DNA of 64,000 nt from Apophysomyces variabilis (GCA_002749535.1 MZZL01000388.1:1-64000); one strand, 5' to 3'. Positions 23,081 through 35,117 are shown, counted from the stretch's first letter. The notes: a model not told the origin generated them from the letters alone. A program made the numbers and translations.

Positions 23081-24181
23081 TTATTCATTGATAAGAACAG
23101 CTCTGTATCTTGGCTTGCCATCTCGTACAAATTGGATGGCTTCATTGATTTGACTCATTGGAAACTTGTCAACCCATGTTCGAACACCTTTTTCGACGGC
23201 AAACTGAAGGCAATCTTGTATATCCTTGGGTGAGCCAATACACGTACCAACCAGCTTCAGCTGTTTGATAACGACAGCTCCGGGGTTGATATTTGCAAGT
23301 GGTTCTTCTGGTATATCACATAATATAAACGTGCCCTGTTTTTTTAGAAGATTCAAGTAATGGTTCCACGATTTATTCACGATCTTTGTGGCCAGGATAT
23401 GTGTGAAATACCCATAATGCCGTCGGACTTCATCTTCATCCTGCATAAGAACATAATCGCATCCAATCATCGCTGCATCTTTCCCCTTTTCAGGCACAAC
23501 GTCAAAGGCAACCACGTTAGCTGCGCCCAAGGCTTTCGCCCACTGGATAGCATAATGACCGAGACCTCCCAGACCAAGGACAGCCACGGAGCTGCTTGGT
23601 CCAACGTCGTACTGCTTCAGACCCATGTAGGTGGTCACTCCGCCGCACATGAATGATGCTGCCACTTCCGATGGCAATTCCGGGGGAATTTTAACTGCGA
23701 ACCGACCATCACCTCGCCATTTATCTGCGAATCCGCCATTGACTGTATCACCATTGTCGAGACAAGTATTGAATGTGGGAATCAACTGCTTTTCGCACAT
23801 ATTTTCTTTATGCGCTTTGCAAGAAGTACATTCATGGCATGATCCACCCTGGTAGCCAACGCCAGCACGATCGCCTTCCTGAAGATGAATGATATTTTTT
23901 CCCACACGTGTTACTCGACCAACAAATTCGTGGCCACAGACAACTGGGTAGCGTGACGTGCCCCAACCCGAGTCAATGATATGGATATCTGTGCCGCAAA
24001 TACCACAGCAAAGAATATCCATTTCAATAGACCAATCATCAAAAGTTGTAAAAGTAATATTATGATTCTCAAGTGGAGCACCTAAGCGAACCAGAACATG
24101 TGAATGCCAGATCAATCGATTGCCGGAGCTACCCTTACCCTTAGATGGACACAGCCAGGCAGAATAACTGCTATTTGCCAT
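23081..24181 (-). CDS. Zinc-dependent alcohol dehydrogenase (ADH6/CAD-like)
   Basis: Medium-chain, NADP-type alcohol/aldehyde reductase, probably acting on cinnamyl or branched-chain aldehydes by analogy with yeast ADH6/7 and plant CAD. Single exon, 366 residues from the ATG at 24181 (MANSSYSAW). Catalytic-zinc ligands are in CCGICGTDIH and GHEFVG; the structural-zinc loop CHECTSCKAHKENMC has the four cysteines. A Rossmann motif GLGGLGHYAIQWAKALGA follows. The C-terminus shows the usual MSQINEAIQFVRDGKPRYRAV ending. The lack of introns contrasts with its neighbours, which may suggest a gene acquired by retroposition or transfer, but many fungal dehydrogenases are also intronless. It is divergent from YIP1 across 255 bp. 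Confidence 0.92.
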   Translation of the reverse strand: MANSSYSAWLCPSKGKGSSGNRLIWHSHVLVRLGAPLENHNITFTTFDDWSIEMDILCCGICGTDIHIIDSGWGTSRYPVVCGHEFVGRVTRVGKNIIHLQEGDRAGVGYQGGSCHECTSCKAHKENMCEKQLIPTFNTCLDNGDTVNGGFADKWRGDGRFAVKIPPELPSEVAASFMCGGVTTYMGLKQYDVGPSSSVAVLGLGGLGHYAIQWAKALGAANVVAFDVVPEKGKDAAMIGCDYVLMQDEDEVRRHYGYFTHILATKIVNKSWNHYLNLLKKQGTFILCDIPEEPLANINPGAVVIKQLKLVGTCIGSPKDIQDCLQFAVEKGVRTWVDKFPMSQINEAIQFVRDGKPRYRAVLINE

Positions 24182-24436
24182 TGTATTGAAGCTACCAAAG
24201 AAAGCAAACAAGACAAAGAGAAAGAAAAAAGGAATAAACTAGGTTATATCTGTTTTAGCTGCGTTGTCATTTTAGCTGCAGACAGGAAAGCATGGCAATG
24301 CCTGCGCATTTGCTTGACACCATATCGGCGGTGTTTAAATATGACCAGTAAGTCAACCAATATCGATGAATGTCGGTATTAGGATTTCTCCTCTTATTTT
24401 CTCCGCTTATTTTTTCCTTCTTTTTGTCTTTGCATC
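24182..24436. promoter_or_regulatory. Divergent promoter, alcohol dehydrogenase and YIP1
   Basis: The 255 bp between the two start codons (24181 minus, 24437 plus) must hold both promoters. A pyrimidine-rich stretch lies directly before the YIP1 start. No named factor site seen. Confidence 0.5.
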
Positions 24437-25365
24437 ATGGGCTCCAATCAACCAATACACTCGGTTCTTTTCGATAACGGGGCTGGGAGCAACACAGGTT
24501 ATTATGAAGGTGGTGCGTCAGCGCCATCAAACGCTGAAGGCTTGCAATTCTACACATCAACATACGACGAACAACAATATAACACGTCATACTACAGTAA
24601 TGTTCCTGCGGGTGACATGCGATCAGCTGGCTACGGCTATAGCAATGGTGGATCTTCTTTTTGGAGTGCGTTTGGTACGGGTGGATTTGCAGATGAACCT
24701 CCATTGCTGGAAGAGCTTGGTATCAATTTTGAACACATCCGAACAAAGGTACGATGGGTTCCTTGCGCAAAGAGTCCTGGCGCGCTTTATATGAAACGCA
24801 GGAAGTACATTTTGCTGCGTGGGAGAGAGATAAAGAAGAGAAGGGGGAAAGCGAGAAAGGCAGACGGTTCCTGGTGGTGCTAACCTGTTGGTCTATTACG
24901 GACTCGTAGAGTATGACTGTCTTAAACCCGTTTCGAAGAGTACCTGATACCATCATGGACGATGCTGATCTCGCCGGACCATTGCTGTTTATCTTCCTGT
25001 TTGGTATCTTTTTGATGTTATCCGGAAAAGTGCATTTTGGCTATATCTATGGTGTTGGTGTTCTCGGCGTGGCTTCTATCTTTTTGATCTTAAATTTGAT
25101 GAGCGAAAATGGGGTAGATTGGACGCGAACAGCAAGTGTATTAGGATACTGCTTACTTCCTATGGTGATGCTCAGTGGGTTCAGCGTTGTACTCAAGTTA
25201 GGAGGCTTTGTGGGTCTGGTCCTGTCGGTGATCAGTATTCTATGGTGCACTTATTCCAGCTCGGGCATGTTCACGAGTGTGCTTCATATGACGGAACAGC
25301 GATATTTGGTTGCATACCCTGTAGGCTTGTTCTACGCATGCTTTGCATTGATGACTGTTTTCTAA
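24437..25365 (+). CDS. YIP1: YIP1 family Golgi/ER membrane protein (YIPF5-like)
   Basis: Binds Rab GTPases and supports ER-to-Golgi transport. Two exons, 24437-24748 and 24910-25365, give 255 residues. The N-terminal 90 residues are polar, glycine/tyrosine/asparagine-rich and cytosolic. Next comes PPLLEELGINFEHIRTK, joined over the intron to SMTVLNPFRR, the family signature, then DADLAGPLLF. Five hydrophobic segments follow (about residues 125-255), ending at the C-terminus. The 161-nt intron is longer than most in the window and is open for part of its length. Human YIPF5 has the same length and order. Confidence 0.94.
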
Positions 25366-27270
25366 TTGATGTGCTTTCCGCCGATTGTATATACTGGGCT
25401 TTTTTCATTAAAAATTTACACCGCTTAACGATTACTCTATACTGATCGAAGAGTGGATTATTTTGTATGAAGCAGATAATTTGTTTATTATCAGATGTTG
25501 GTATCAGTTCTCTTGAGTTATCAAGTAAGACATGAACCGCCATCGGTTCCTCGGTTTACTCTCGGTAAAATTTGGAAGGCATCCTGTTTAACGGAATGAA
25601 ACAGGTGGATTCTAACTAGAAAGAACGAAATGCAAGCTGAAATATGGATAAACTGCACGAGGTGTTCTATCACTTTATTCTACCTTTGCTGTGCCACACG
25701 GCAGAGCCTGCGAAAATGGATCTTGCCTTGACTGATCTGCACTGCGTAATGCGCCTCTAACTATTCCTATAATGCTTTATCTATTACTGCATTGGCCCTT
25801 TGCATGTTCGACACAAATTGTCGGTTCGAATGCTGTAAAATCAAGCGACTACTCTCATCTTACTGCTCAAAGTCCCTGTCAGTTATCAATAATCAAATAG
25901 CACGAAATCATTGCCGAAGAGTAATCCGAATAAAAGAACAACGTTCTAGACATACTCATGTCGCTATGGTTAAAGTGTCTCACCATTTTAGTTCGCTTGA
26001 GGTACTGTCGGTCATAAGAGCTTCGTGTACGCCAGAAAACCGGAGACCCTTTACCATCCTATATACGAGTGCCATGCGGTGGGATACTCAATAGGTCTCA
26101 AATCGACACACTTGCACATCTACTTGACATAAACACTGTGTCAGCGTCGACAGCTAGGCGTGTTTAACCATTTTTTCCCAGTGATCTCCTTCCAAGATAA
26201 ATCACGGTCTTATTCAGAACATTGTAGTTCACCGAAAGATTGGGTATGGCGACTTATAGAGAGGCGTAGAGCCACTTAACTAGAGTTGATGTCTGCAATG
26301 AATCTCATCAGAATTACACATAAAGTCCCAAAAATATCAACAAGACTATGATTCACATATTCGATCTAATGCTTTGCTTCCTGCTAGAATTGTGGCTGAA
26401 TTCATCAAGTAAATCTTTAAGATTATAGTTTGCTGTTTGTAACATAAATAGTTAACAGTACGGCTGTTACAATTTTTAAACGCACACGCATTTGATTTGG
26501 CCTCAGTCTAAGCTTCAGCGCTGGTATCCATACGGCGAACATGCTAATAGAAACGAAAAACAATATGCCTCTTCCCCTCCCTTTTTGGCGTATACTGCTT
26601 TGTTCAATGGAATAATCCATGCGGATATCCATAATACGTAACATTGTATATGCTCATTTTTACTTAAATGTTGCATGTCCCCTTACACAAATATGACCAT
26701 GGAATCAAAACTGTAATATAAAAAGAACGTGGATAGTTCCACGATGTACATTGATTTGCTCGTTTTTCTATCCTCATAGTCCTGAAATCTGCCTCGCAGT
26801 CTCTAAAAGTTTCATTTCACCCTGGAAGTCCACTATAACTAGCGAAAGCCTGCGTGACAAGGTAGAAATCCGTAAGCGTATAAAAGAGTTTCCCTCGATC
26901 TCATTTGCCATCATGTTACCAAGCAGCTAACCGCGGTATTACCAAAGATATGATAGGCCCCTAGACTTCATTGACTGGGAAATTCCACTGCATAAATACA
27001 TCTCACATTTTACTCTGATACAACTGATTGGACTTGCAGCAGGTCCATTTTCTGCATTGTCAAGGTAAGAGAAGCCACAGTATAAGCGGCACTGATGTTT
27101 ACTTATTTGAACCATACATGACGTAAACATTGTCAATAAGTCCTGCATTACTCGTGATCTTTTTCTAGTCATCTTAGGTATCTATATATGTAGAAGTTAA
27201 CATTAAGACCTCATAAAAAAGGTTTTCGAAACATTTTCAAACAAACCGCCTTATCCTGTTCTGTTCACAT
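25366..27270. other. Intergenic, no supported gene
   Basis: A spacer of 1.9 kb with only short unrelated open frames, for example 25792-26094 plus. I found no splice-joined protein and no RNA gene. The right end before 27271 should carry the P450 promoter. Confidence 0.5.
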
Positions 27271-28985
27271 ATGGATTTACCAAACGGCGCTGGATTCATC
27301 CAACAAATATCTTTCGGGTTTATTGACCATATATTCCACCGTTTATCATCGGGAGAGACGTGGATATTAGGCATCCTAATTTTTTGGGCTGTATACAACC
27401 TTATTGTATATTCTGGATCAAATAAGCAAAAGCTCAATCTGCCACCGAAAGCAGCATACTCTTTGCCTTTGTTTGGTCATACCCTTTACATTGTATTTAA
27501 ATCAAGCTGCTTTCTCGATTGGTGCATAAAAACTTATGGCGAAGTCTTCGACCTTGATTTGATGGGTACCACAGTTACTGTGGCCGCGGGTCGATGTGCA
27601 GAAGATGTGTTAAAGGCCGATCCTTCTGACCTTTCCATTGTGGAAGGCGCTATCACAGGTGAAGCGATTCCTTAACTCCATTTCGCCGGCAACCTTATTA
27701 ACTTATTCATTAGATATACTCCATCTTGACTATGTCATTGATCGTAAAATGTACGACATCGGATTTGAAGGAAATCCTTCAATTGCAAGAAAAACAATAT
27801 CTAATGCCAAGATCGCTCAATACACCGAGCGCATCACCTGTTCAATTCATCGTGGAATAGAAGACCTTCTGATCGACACCGACGCCATTGTGCTTAAAGA
27901 TCCAAACCATTTCCTTCGAGAACTAGTAGCTTATGTAGGTGTATCATTTGTTATCGGTCACGAGGTGGAAACCAATGCAGAAGTCATTGCTTCATTTCGA
28001 AAATTCACGGACGATCTGATGGATAATATCCCTATATTTCTCATAATACCTAGATTTTTTCATCGTCTAATATCGTCTTTTTTGCAAGCTCCAAGTCATC
28101 ATTGTCAGGTTATGCGTCACCATGTCTTGCCTGTTATCCGCCTTCGTCGACAACAGATGGCCGAGGCAGCTTCCAGAGGAGTACCACATGGTTTGGAACC
28201 AAATTTTATGCAAGGGCAAATAGAATACACAAAACCGGACGGAACGCAGTACAATGATGAAGAAATCATACAAGGCGTGCTATTTATGGCTTTTGCTTCA
28301 GTCCATACGACATCTCTCCATATGGGGTTTGCACTTTATTGGCTTCTTGCAAGACCTGACTTACGACAAGAATTAGAAAAAGAAATAGAGGAAGTGTTAG
28401 GGGCTGGTCCAATCACGGATGAAGGTTTAAAGAAAATGGTGCTTTTGAACAACTTTGTTCACGAATCCTTACGTCATGGAGTGGACAAATTGGCTAACGG
28501 CAAAAAGGCCCTTAAAGATTACACCTTTACCAATGGGTACCAAATCCCAAAAGGTAGGATAGCAATACAATTAATGTGAACTGTAAGAAACTCATCGAAG
28601 CACCAATTTCAGGCCGCACTGTGGAGGTAGCTTCTCGCCAACTCAATATGGGATCCAACGTCAACCCCTCCATACCAAAGGCAATGGATCTACAGTTTAC
28701 CAGCAAGCGACAACCAACAACACCTTCCAGAAATTTTGTTACTTTCGGAATGGGAAAGCATGTGTGTCCAGGTAAGAAAGAGTAAAGGATGCTTCAGATA
28801 ATGATAACAAATTGGATTCAGGTCGATTCGTTGCTGTCCTAGAGATCAAGCTATTTATAATTACTCTTTTACAATATTATGACGTATCCACACTTGACAA
28901 AAAGATACCTCAACCTGTCCAGTTCTTTGGTGGGTTCCTTGCCGTACCTTGCAACGATGCTATTTTGCTTAGAAGGAAGAAATGA
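27271..28985 (+). CDS. Cytochrome P450 monooxygenase
   Basis: Haem-thiolate oxygenase, probably in the ER membrane. Exons 27271-27658, 27714-28553, 28613-28771 and 28822-28985 join to 516 residues. An N-terminal membrane anchor lies at about residues 31-50 (TWILGILIFWAVYNLIVY). LPPKAAYSLPLFGHTLYI is the proline-rich hinge. The I-helix is MAFASVHTTS rather than the classic AGxDTT, a variant seen in some fungal families. The K-helix motif is ESLR (ExxR). The haem loop FGMGKHVCPGR is intact, split by an intron exactly between Pro-Gly codons, and supplies the Cys ligand. All lengths and phases agree, so it looks functional. The substrate cannot be read from sequence; the I-helix type resembles fungal terpenoid or kaurene-oxidase-like P450s. 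Confidence 0.92.
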
Positions 28986-29454
28986 CTCGTGTATCACATC
29001 ATATTCACAATTAGAATGAAAATATCTTGGGAAATATGATGCCATAAAATTAAACTACTCTATCATAAAAAAAAAAGAAGAAAGCACCAAGCAAACATTC
29101 ATAAATGACCTATTTTGCAGCGCATAATAACATGTCATAGCATTCGATAACTTTGTTTTCTGTGCATGAAGAAAGTTTCAAGGGCATTAACTGTTAAACA
29201 ATGTTTATCGCCAAGGTATCTCTGATTTCATTCTCTTAAAAATCTTATGTAAGAAAATAATGCAACTCTTTACAACCCTACACTTCTCTTTATATTCAAT
29301 GGTTTTGCACAAGCTACGAGGTTTGAAGTGTAGTGCAGATACCTTTTGATAGGCTAATTTCAGTGTGACTTCATAGCTGTTTCCCAATTCGATTTTTCCC
29401 TCACTCCTTTAACTTTTTGCTCTTCCGACAAAACCGTACGTGTCGCTCCCAGAG
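28986..29454. other. Intergenic, nothing recognised
   Basis: Spacer between the P450 and the SWIB-domain gene. AT-rich, with an A run at about 29066. The pyrimidine-rich 29385-29430 probably precedes transcription of the downstream gene. Confidence 0.5.
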
Positions 29455-31344
29455 ATGCAGCAGCAACCACCCATGTTTCAACAACATCCTGCCGCTATGC
29501 AGCAGGGTAATGTGATGCCTCAACAGGGAATGCCCGGCAACGTCCAATTCAGAAAGAGGCCTAGTGAGACCGATTCTTTAGCCAAACACATCAAGTAAGC
29601 GGCTTGCTCCGTTAGAAAAGATCATCCCATTGATAGCCTCATTTTGCAACAGAAAAAAGAGACCCACCGATCGCAACATGCCTCCTAAGGTATATTATTT
29701 TATATCGATATTACCTGCTTATTGTGTCTTTTGCTGGACTAGATCGAGGTGTTTGTGCCAGAATCGAAATTGTACACAGAGCTTAGCGAATTTGAGAAAA
29801 AACTGGATGCGACTATCATGAGAAAACGATTAGACATTCAGGAAGCACTTGGGAAACCTACAAAAGTAAATGGAAGACGATACGTGTTGAGTTTTTATTG
29901 CGGCTTTTTCTTACGAGCAATCTCTAGGTCAAGCGTACCCTACGAATCTTTATATCCAACACATCGGCAGATCAACTCACATCTCAGCAAAACGTAGATG
30001 AAGAGAGCGCTTTCGATCTAAACAGTGGCAATGCGCCCTCATGGACTTTGAAGATTGAAGGAAGATTATTGGATGTACGCGTGTATTTCTTCTCGTTTGT
30101 CCATGAGAATCGAAAAGTCATTAATGCCCATTTAGCCACCCGTTCCAACCAAAAAAGCACAACCCGTACAAAAATTTACATCTTTCTTTCGATCCATTAT
30201 TGTGGAATTAGAAAGAGATCCTAATCTCTATCCTGAGGGTAACATTATAGAGGTCTGTCAGTGAGGCATCATTTTAGTACATCGCTCAGTTTTAGTTTTA
30301 TCAATCCAGTGGCATAAGCAACCAAACGGCACGGAGCATGACGGTGTAGAGATCAAGCGAAAGGGAGATACGAACGTGAATGCACGCATCATATTGGATC
30401 CAGACTACAACCCACAAAAATTCAAGCTGAGTGCACCACTAGCAGATTTGCTGGATCTCAAATTAGAGACCAAACCCGCCATCGTCATGCGTCTGTGGGA
30501 ATATGTTAAAGTAAGTAGCAACTTCAAAACAGAGTATGAATACAAAGTATTTTAATAACGTCCCAGAATCACAAATTACAAGACGCTGAGGATAAGCGGG
30601 TTATACATTGTGATCCCCGCTTAGTTCAGGTATGCTAGTTTCTCGATAACATGATCCTTTGTGACAAATCGCTTCTACCAGCTTTTCGGTGCACCACGTA
30701 TCCATTTTTCACAATTACCAGAGCTTATCAATCACCATCTTGCAAAACCAGATCCAATTGTCCTGAACTACACCATTCGGTAAGGCGGGTTCTTTCTCCA
30801 TTCAGCTGGCTGAGTTAGCAATAGGGTTGACAAGGAATTCCATCAATCCCCCAAAGCATACGACGTTAATGTGGAGCTTGATAGTGTGGTCCGCCAGAAG
30901 ATGATGAATATTGTTTCGTCAACACAGGTCCAGAAAGAGATTATGGCATTAGACGACAAGATTGTTCAATGCGTCCAAAGCATTAATAATTCGAAAATTA
31001 AGCGCGACTTTCTGATGCAGTTTGCTCAACATCCGATTGAATTCATCAACAAATGGATTGCAAGTCAAGCAAGAGACCTAGAAGTGAGCTTGACAAAAGC
31101 AAGACGCACTGCGGTATGAACTCAGAGAATTTATAGGTTATCCTTGGTGAAAGCAAGGTCAATTTAGAAGAAATGCGACAAGCCGATTTCTACAAGCAAC
31201 CTTGGGTAAAGGAAGCGGTATTCCATTACTTGACATCAAAAGTAAGTTTTTTAGCTGTTTCAATGGGTTTGTTGACTACTGTACTTTTAATAGACACAAC
31301 AACGTATGCAAGAGCTACTCAATGCACAGAGGGGTCAGCAATGA
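29455..31344 (+). CDS. SWIB-domain subunit of SWI/SNF or RSC (SMARCD/Rsc6)
   Basis: Chromatin-remodelling subunit related to human SMARCD and yeast Rsc6/Swp73. About ten short exons from the ATG at 29455 ([10 protein letters not shown], a glutamine/proline/methionine-rich tail) to the stop at 31342-31344. The order is: basic [12 protein letters not shown]; coiled segment [43 protein letters not shown]; then [16 protein letters not shown]. The SWIB/MDM2 fold follows, about 30420-30780: [41 protein letters not shown] and [17 protein letters not shown]. The C-terminal helices include [15 protein letters not shown]. Every fragment joins in frame at GT..AG sites I could check, for example HIK to KKRPTD across the first intron. 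SMARCD versus Rsc6 cannot be settled here. Confidence 0.92.
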
Positions 31345-31380
31345 TAAGGCATTGGATTTATATTTTCTTTGTTTACGATA

Positions 31381-31821
31381 TTATTGAGAAATAAAATAAA
31401 AAAGGTTAAAAGAAGTTAAAGCCGGGTGAAGATCTCGAATATACGCTCCGTACCTGCAACCAGAAGAGCTTTCCAAAAATTTCCCTACGGCATTTGCAAT
31501 CCATGAAAAGGTGATAGTTTGTAATAGTTGCATATATGAAGGCTTAAACTTGACGTGTGTCATACCCTCTTTATGGCGTTTTTTCTTGCTTTGGTAATAC
31601 CTTATGCCGTCGTTATCGACGCAGACCATTCCGTCCTCCAGTAGCACGATGCTGCATTCGCCCTTCTTGCACATAACTGACATGTAGGCCAAACCCTGAA
31701 TGTCCCAATTTTCAAAAGTTTTTGGATTGACTGTGGTTATCTCATCCGTGCCTAACGGTATTGTATCGTCCTTTAGCAATACTCCGGCTGAATATCTCGA
31801 CCTGTTATGTAACGTCAACAT
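31381..31821 (-). CDS. Unknown small protein, paralogue copy 1
   Basis: A single open frame of 146 codons starting at MLTLHNRSRY. I do not recognise the family. It is paralogous to 32216-32535 and 35118-35471: shared landmarks are the N-terminal TLxNRSRY, an aspartate-rich loop, an ENW motif, a cysteine followed by I/V and L, and the strongest block VDNDGIRYYQSKKKRHKEG ending HVKF. Alternating hydrophobic residues suggest a beta-rich fold. No signal peptide or membrane segment is seen in the conserved part; the last 40 residues are not shared with the other copies and may be readthrough into spacer. It is convergent with the SWIB gene, 36 bp away. Confidence 0.6.
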   Translation of the reverse strand: MLTLHNRSRYSAGVLLKDDTIPLGTDEITTVNPKTFENWDIQGLAYMSVMCKKGECSIVLLEDGMVCVDNDGIRYYQSKKKRHKEGMTHVKFKPSYMQLLQTITFSWIANAVGKFLESSSGCRYGAYIRDLHPALTSFNLFYFISQ

Positions 31822-32215
31822 GCGAACTAAAATTGATATGCCGCAATAGTTGGATAGACTGAAAATTCAAACAGAAGAAAAGCAAAAGTAGGGTTATTAC
31901 TTTTTAAATTACTTTTTATCTATTGTTTGTGCAGTGCATACTTGACGAAGGCAAAAAACCTAAGCCTACTTGCCATGTTTGTGTTGTATTCTTACTTAAC
32001 CTGTAGGCGAAAACATAGACCTGAATAGAACGCATGTACTCATACTTTTGAGAGAATTGTTTGTTTAATGTTGTTTAGAGAAACTTTCGTGCACCTTATT
32101 TCTCAATACATGTTGTGGTTTACATACTTGCCAGGGTTGACAATAGTAATGGCTAGGGATTGGCTACCTTCACCGGCATGGATCCCCGCAAGCCAACAAT
32201 AAATCATGTTGATAG
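31822..32215. other. Spacer between paralogue copies
   Basis: AT-rich spacer upstream of copy 1 and downstream of copy 2. No other feature recognised. Confidence 0.4.
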
Positions 32216-32535
32216 CTAGTCCTCTTCAACGTCAGAATTGAGCCGAATTGCTTGATTTTGGAAACGAACGTGCATCACGCCATCTCTATGGCGGGTTCTG
32301 TTGCTTAAATAGAACCTTACGCCATTGTTATCCACCCACAGCATCGCGTCGTTCATTAACATGATATTGCAGAACCGAGCTCGCAGATAGTCATCATGCT
32401 TTCTTGACCTTGTCTATACCAGTTTCCAAATCCCTGGGGACTGATCTTAGCCTGGTCATCGTTGGCTGCCAGGTTCGAAGCGTTTGTGAGCCATACCATG
32501 GCGCGATACCTCGAACGATTTTGTAGCGTCACCAT
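32216..32535 (-). pseudogene. Unknown small protein, paralogue copy 2, frameshifted
   Basis: Starts MVTLQNRSRYRAMVW at 32535 and aligns with copies 1 and 3, but the opening frame terminates at 32356-32358, while the conserved C-terminal half (WVDNNGVRFY then TRHRDG and MHVRF) continues in another frame to a stop at 32216-32218. The total length, 320 nt, is not a multiple of three, consistent with a small indel near 32370-32405. No plausible intron spans this point. The conserved residues are otherwise well kept, so the lesion looks recent, or could be a sequencing error. Confidence 0.6.
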
Positions 32536-32949
32536 GTAAGTACTGGTTTGAAAAGATTAAAAACGGGTGGAGGACAAAATGGACGATGTTTTCAAGGAGA
32601 ATAGGAAAACTGTTACCAGTCTACCTTGATCTTACTCCTCTCTTTATATAATCATTTCCGTATTGTTTGATGTCCGAGATAACCAAGCCCGTGCTACATG
32701 CGTCTTACAACCAATTCAATTAGGAACTACGGACATTCGCAGGAAACTTAGCCTTTTACTTTCACTTCTACCTTGCCTTATAAGGAGATCGACATAATTT
32801 CAAGTCGAGATCCGTTCAAAAGCTTACTCTGTCGCTACCCAATGTGCCTTCACCATAGAATGAAATAACAGCAAGATAACTGAAGAAAATTTTGCGCATA
32901 TTTGATTCTACAACGGTCAAAATATCGAGATTGGGCGTTACGGTAGTAT
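32536..32949. other. Spacer, nothing recognised
   Basis: Upstream of paralogue copy 2, probably including its promoter (a TTTATATAAT-like sequence lies at about 32642-32651). No gene seen. Confidence 0.4.
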
Positions 32950-33212
32950 ACTTTATTTCTAAAAATTAAAGTTGCGTCTAGTAAATCCACTTCGCGCATT
33001 TTGGAAACTAAGCTTGCCGCTAACAAATCACATTAGTTGTCGTGTTATAAGAGTTCGAATTGACCAACCTTACATACCTGTCGGGAAACTGACAACGCCA
33101 TACCCAGCTGCCCGCCAAGCGAATGCAAAATGCTTCTATAAACTTCAGTTCCAATGGCCTGCGAACTTGTTTTCGTAGTTCGCCAAATTATTTTTGGGAA
33201 ATACTATACCAG
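32950..33212. repeat. Dispersed repeat, intact copy
   Basis: The segment 32950-33150 aligns base for base, without a length change, with 44063-44263. The continuation 33151-33212 aligns with about 45719-45780. By eye the identity is roughly 85%. The repeat has no coding content I can recognise. See the interrupted copy at 44063. Confidence 0.75.
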
Positions 33213-33610
33213 GCGCAAACCTATAAACGTCCTGTCTTATCTATAGATCAGGCACTACCGGTGCTGTTCAATGGTTTCATGTAGAACGTTTCTTACGAAA
33301 AAGGTTCTGCACCTGATTGAGAGATGCAAAATATGGCCAATACGTTATTTATTATATAGCAACGCATTGGATATGAGTGTCCTTTGTAGATCTCAAGGCG
33401 GTTGTCCCATCGCTGAATTCTGACAGTGATGCTTATGCCCTAACTACACAATATGTGGACTGATAGTGTGATCTAGAACATCAAATAGAAGTACGAAAAG
33501 AGCACACATTTCGTTAGAAGATAAGCAATAATCAGGCACATAGAATCTAAGAATTTGAAATTGTAGAGTACACACAGAAAGTAAAAAGCGTAACAGCCAA
33601 ACAGAATAAG
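33213..33610. other. Spacer, nothing recognised
   Basis: Between the dispersed repeat and the stop codon of the lactonase gene. Short unrelated frames only. Confidence 0.4.
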
Positions 33611-34743
33611 CTAGCGCCAGAATTTGATACATGTAGGTAAGGAATGTTCTACTGTCTGGATAGGTGATAAACGACCTGTATCTTGATCAATCTTGAAAAC
33701 GACGATGTTATGGGACATCTGGAAGAGAAAGCAGGTGAGAACTTGTTATCAAACGTGTTTTCACAAGCTACAAGGAACATACGTACCATATTTCCCACAA
33801 GTAAGTATTGACCAGAAGGATCAATAGTGAAATGCCGAGGGTGTTCTCCGCCAGAGCTAGGACGGTCGATCAGTGTCAGCCTTCCACTTTCCTTGTCGAT
33901 TCGATAGATGGCAATGGAATCGTGACCGCGCATAGATGCGTACAAAAATTTGCCATTTGGTGTAATATCAATTTCCGAGGCAAGATTCTCTCCTTCAAAA
34001 TCCTGAGGAAGGCCATCGATACGCTGAATTTCCGTGAACTCGCCATTGCTAAACCTCAAGGCAAAGATCAGATTAGATAGCTCGCCGACAACGTAGGCTA
34101 CAGATGAATCGATAGGGGAAAAGACTAGATGTCGGGGTCCAGTACCATTAGGAAACGCAAAGGTACTGTTGGGTGTAAGCGTTCCAGTCTGATGATCTAA
34201 TCTGTATGTCACAGCCACATCACAGCCCAAATCCATCGAAAATGCCCACGCATCGTCGGATGGATGGAAATCAATTGAATGCGCATGGGGTTTCTCCTGG
34301 CGAGCACTTACAGCCCCTGTTTCCTTCTTGTCATGTCTGCTTACACGCGGTTTCCCCAATGTGGGTTCTAGCGGCATACTTGCTACGTTACCCCCGGTAT
34401 AGTTGGCCACAAGCAACCATTGGCTCTTCCGGTCTAGGACGGCATAACACGGGTGCTCACCACCAGAAGGTTGCTGACCAATTAAAGACAAAGAACCGTC
34501 TTCTCGGCGTTCGTAAGCAGAAACATAGCCTGTCTTTTCGCCTTCATATTCCACAACTTCATTGACTGCATAAAGTCGCTGTTTGGTAGGGTCCAGGGCA
34601 AAGTACGACGGGTGTTTACACGGCTCGGCTGCCAGGCGACATTGCGACAATTGCCCTGTGTTGAAGTCAAACTCATACTTGTAAATTCCTTCACTCTTTC
34701 CGTCGGTATAGCCTGACACGTAGACTGTGCGAATGTCGCTCAT
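33611..34743 (-). CDS. Beta-propeller lactonase (6-phosphogluconolactonase/YbhE-like)
   Basis: Predicted seven-bladed propeller of the cytosolic lactonase family, which includes bacterial Pgl and fungal carboxy-cis,cis-muconate cyclase. Two exons, 33787-34743 and 33611-33718, give 354 residues. Repeated blade motifs are visible: KHPSYFALDPTKQRLYAVNE, GEHPCYAVLDRKSQWLLVANY, HAHSIDFHP, GPRHLVFSP, SEIDITPNGKFLYASMRGHD and GEHPRHFTIDPSGQYLLVGN. These are the family's recurring P-x-L-Y/L-x-V-x-N signatures. The intron (33719-33786) begins GTACGT; after it the final blade reads MSHNIVVFKIDQDTGRL and ends CIKFWR. Whether the substrate is 6-phosphogluconolactone or another lactone is not clear from sequence. 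Confidence 0.9.
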
Positions 34744-35117
34744 GAGAGAAGGTACAAGTAAGAAAAAAAAGAGGCAAAGGGACCGTGCGGAGATTCAGAG
34801 CAAGAACTTTAAGGATTGGCCCAAAACTAAGTCATGGATATTCTCGTGAACAACGGACATAGACATAGGCTGAAAAGCATAGTTATTACGTATAATGCAA
34901 GTCCTTAAAAATTGATTTTGCAGCCCGCAGTTAAAATCGTGTAGAATTGACTTGGATACACTCTTCATGTAGGGATCAACTTACGCAAAAACGCAATGAT
35001 ACGTAGAAATACGAATAATAAAATTCAAATATTCGACAAACAAATCTCTCAAGACAGTTCATACTTTAACTTATAGTAACATTTTCCAAGAGAGCAACGA
35101 GTATTAACTTGTAGCAG
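34744..35117. other. Intergenic, nothing recognised
   Basis: Upstream region of the lactonase gene and 3' flank of paralogue copy 3. AT-rich. Confidence 0.4.

Noticed and set aside
32972..33178. 68-codon frame in the dispersed repeat
   Set aside because: The second copy of the repeat does not keep the frame, so it is unlikely to be coding.
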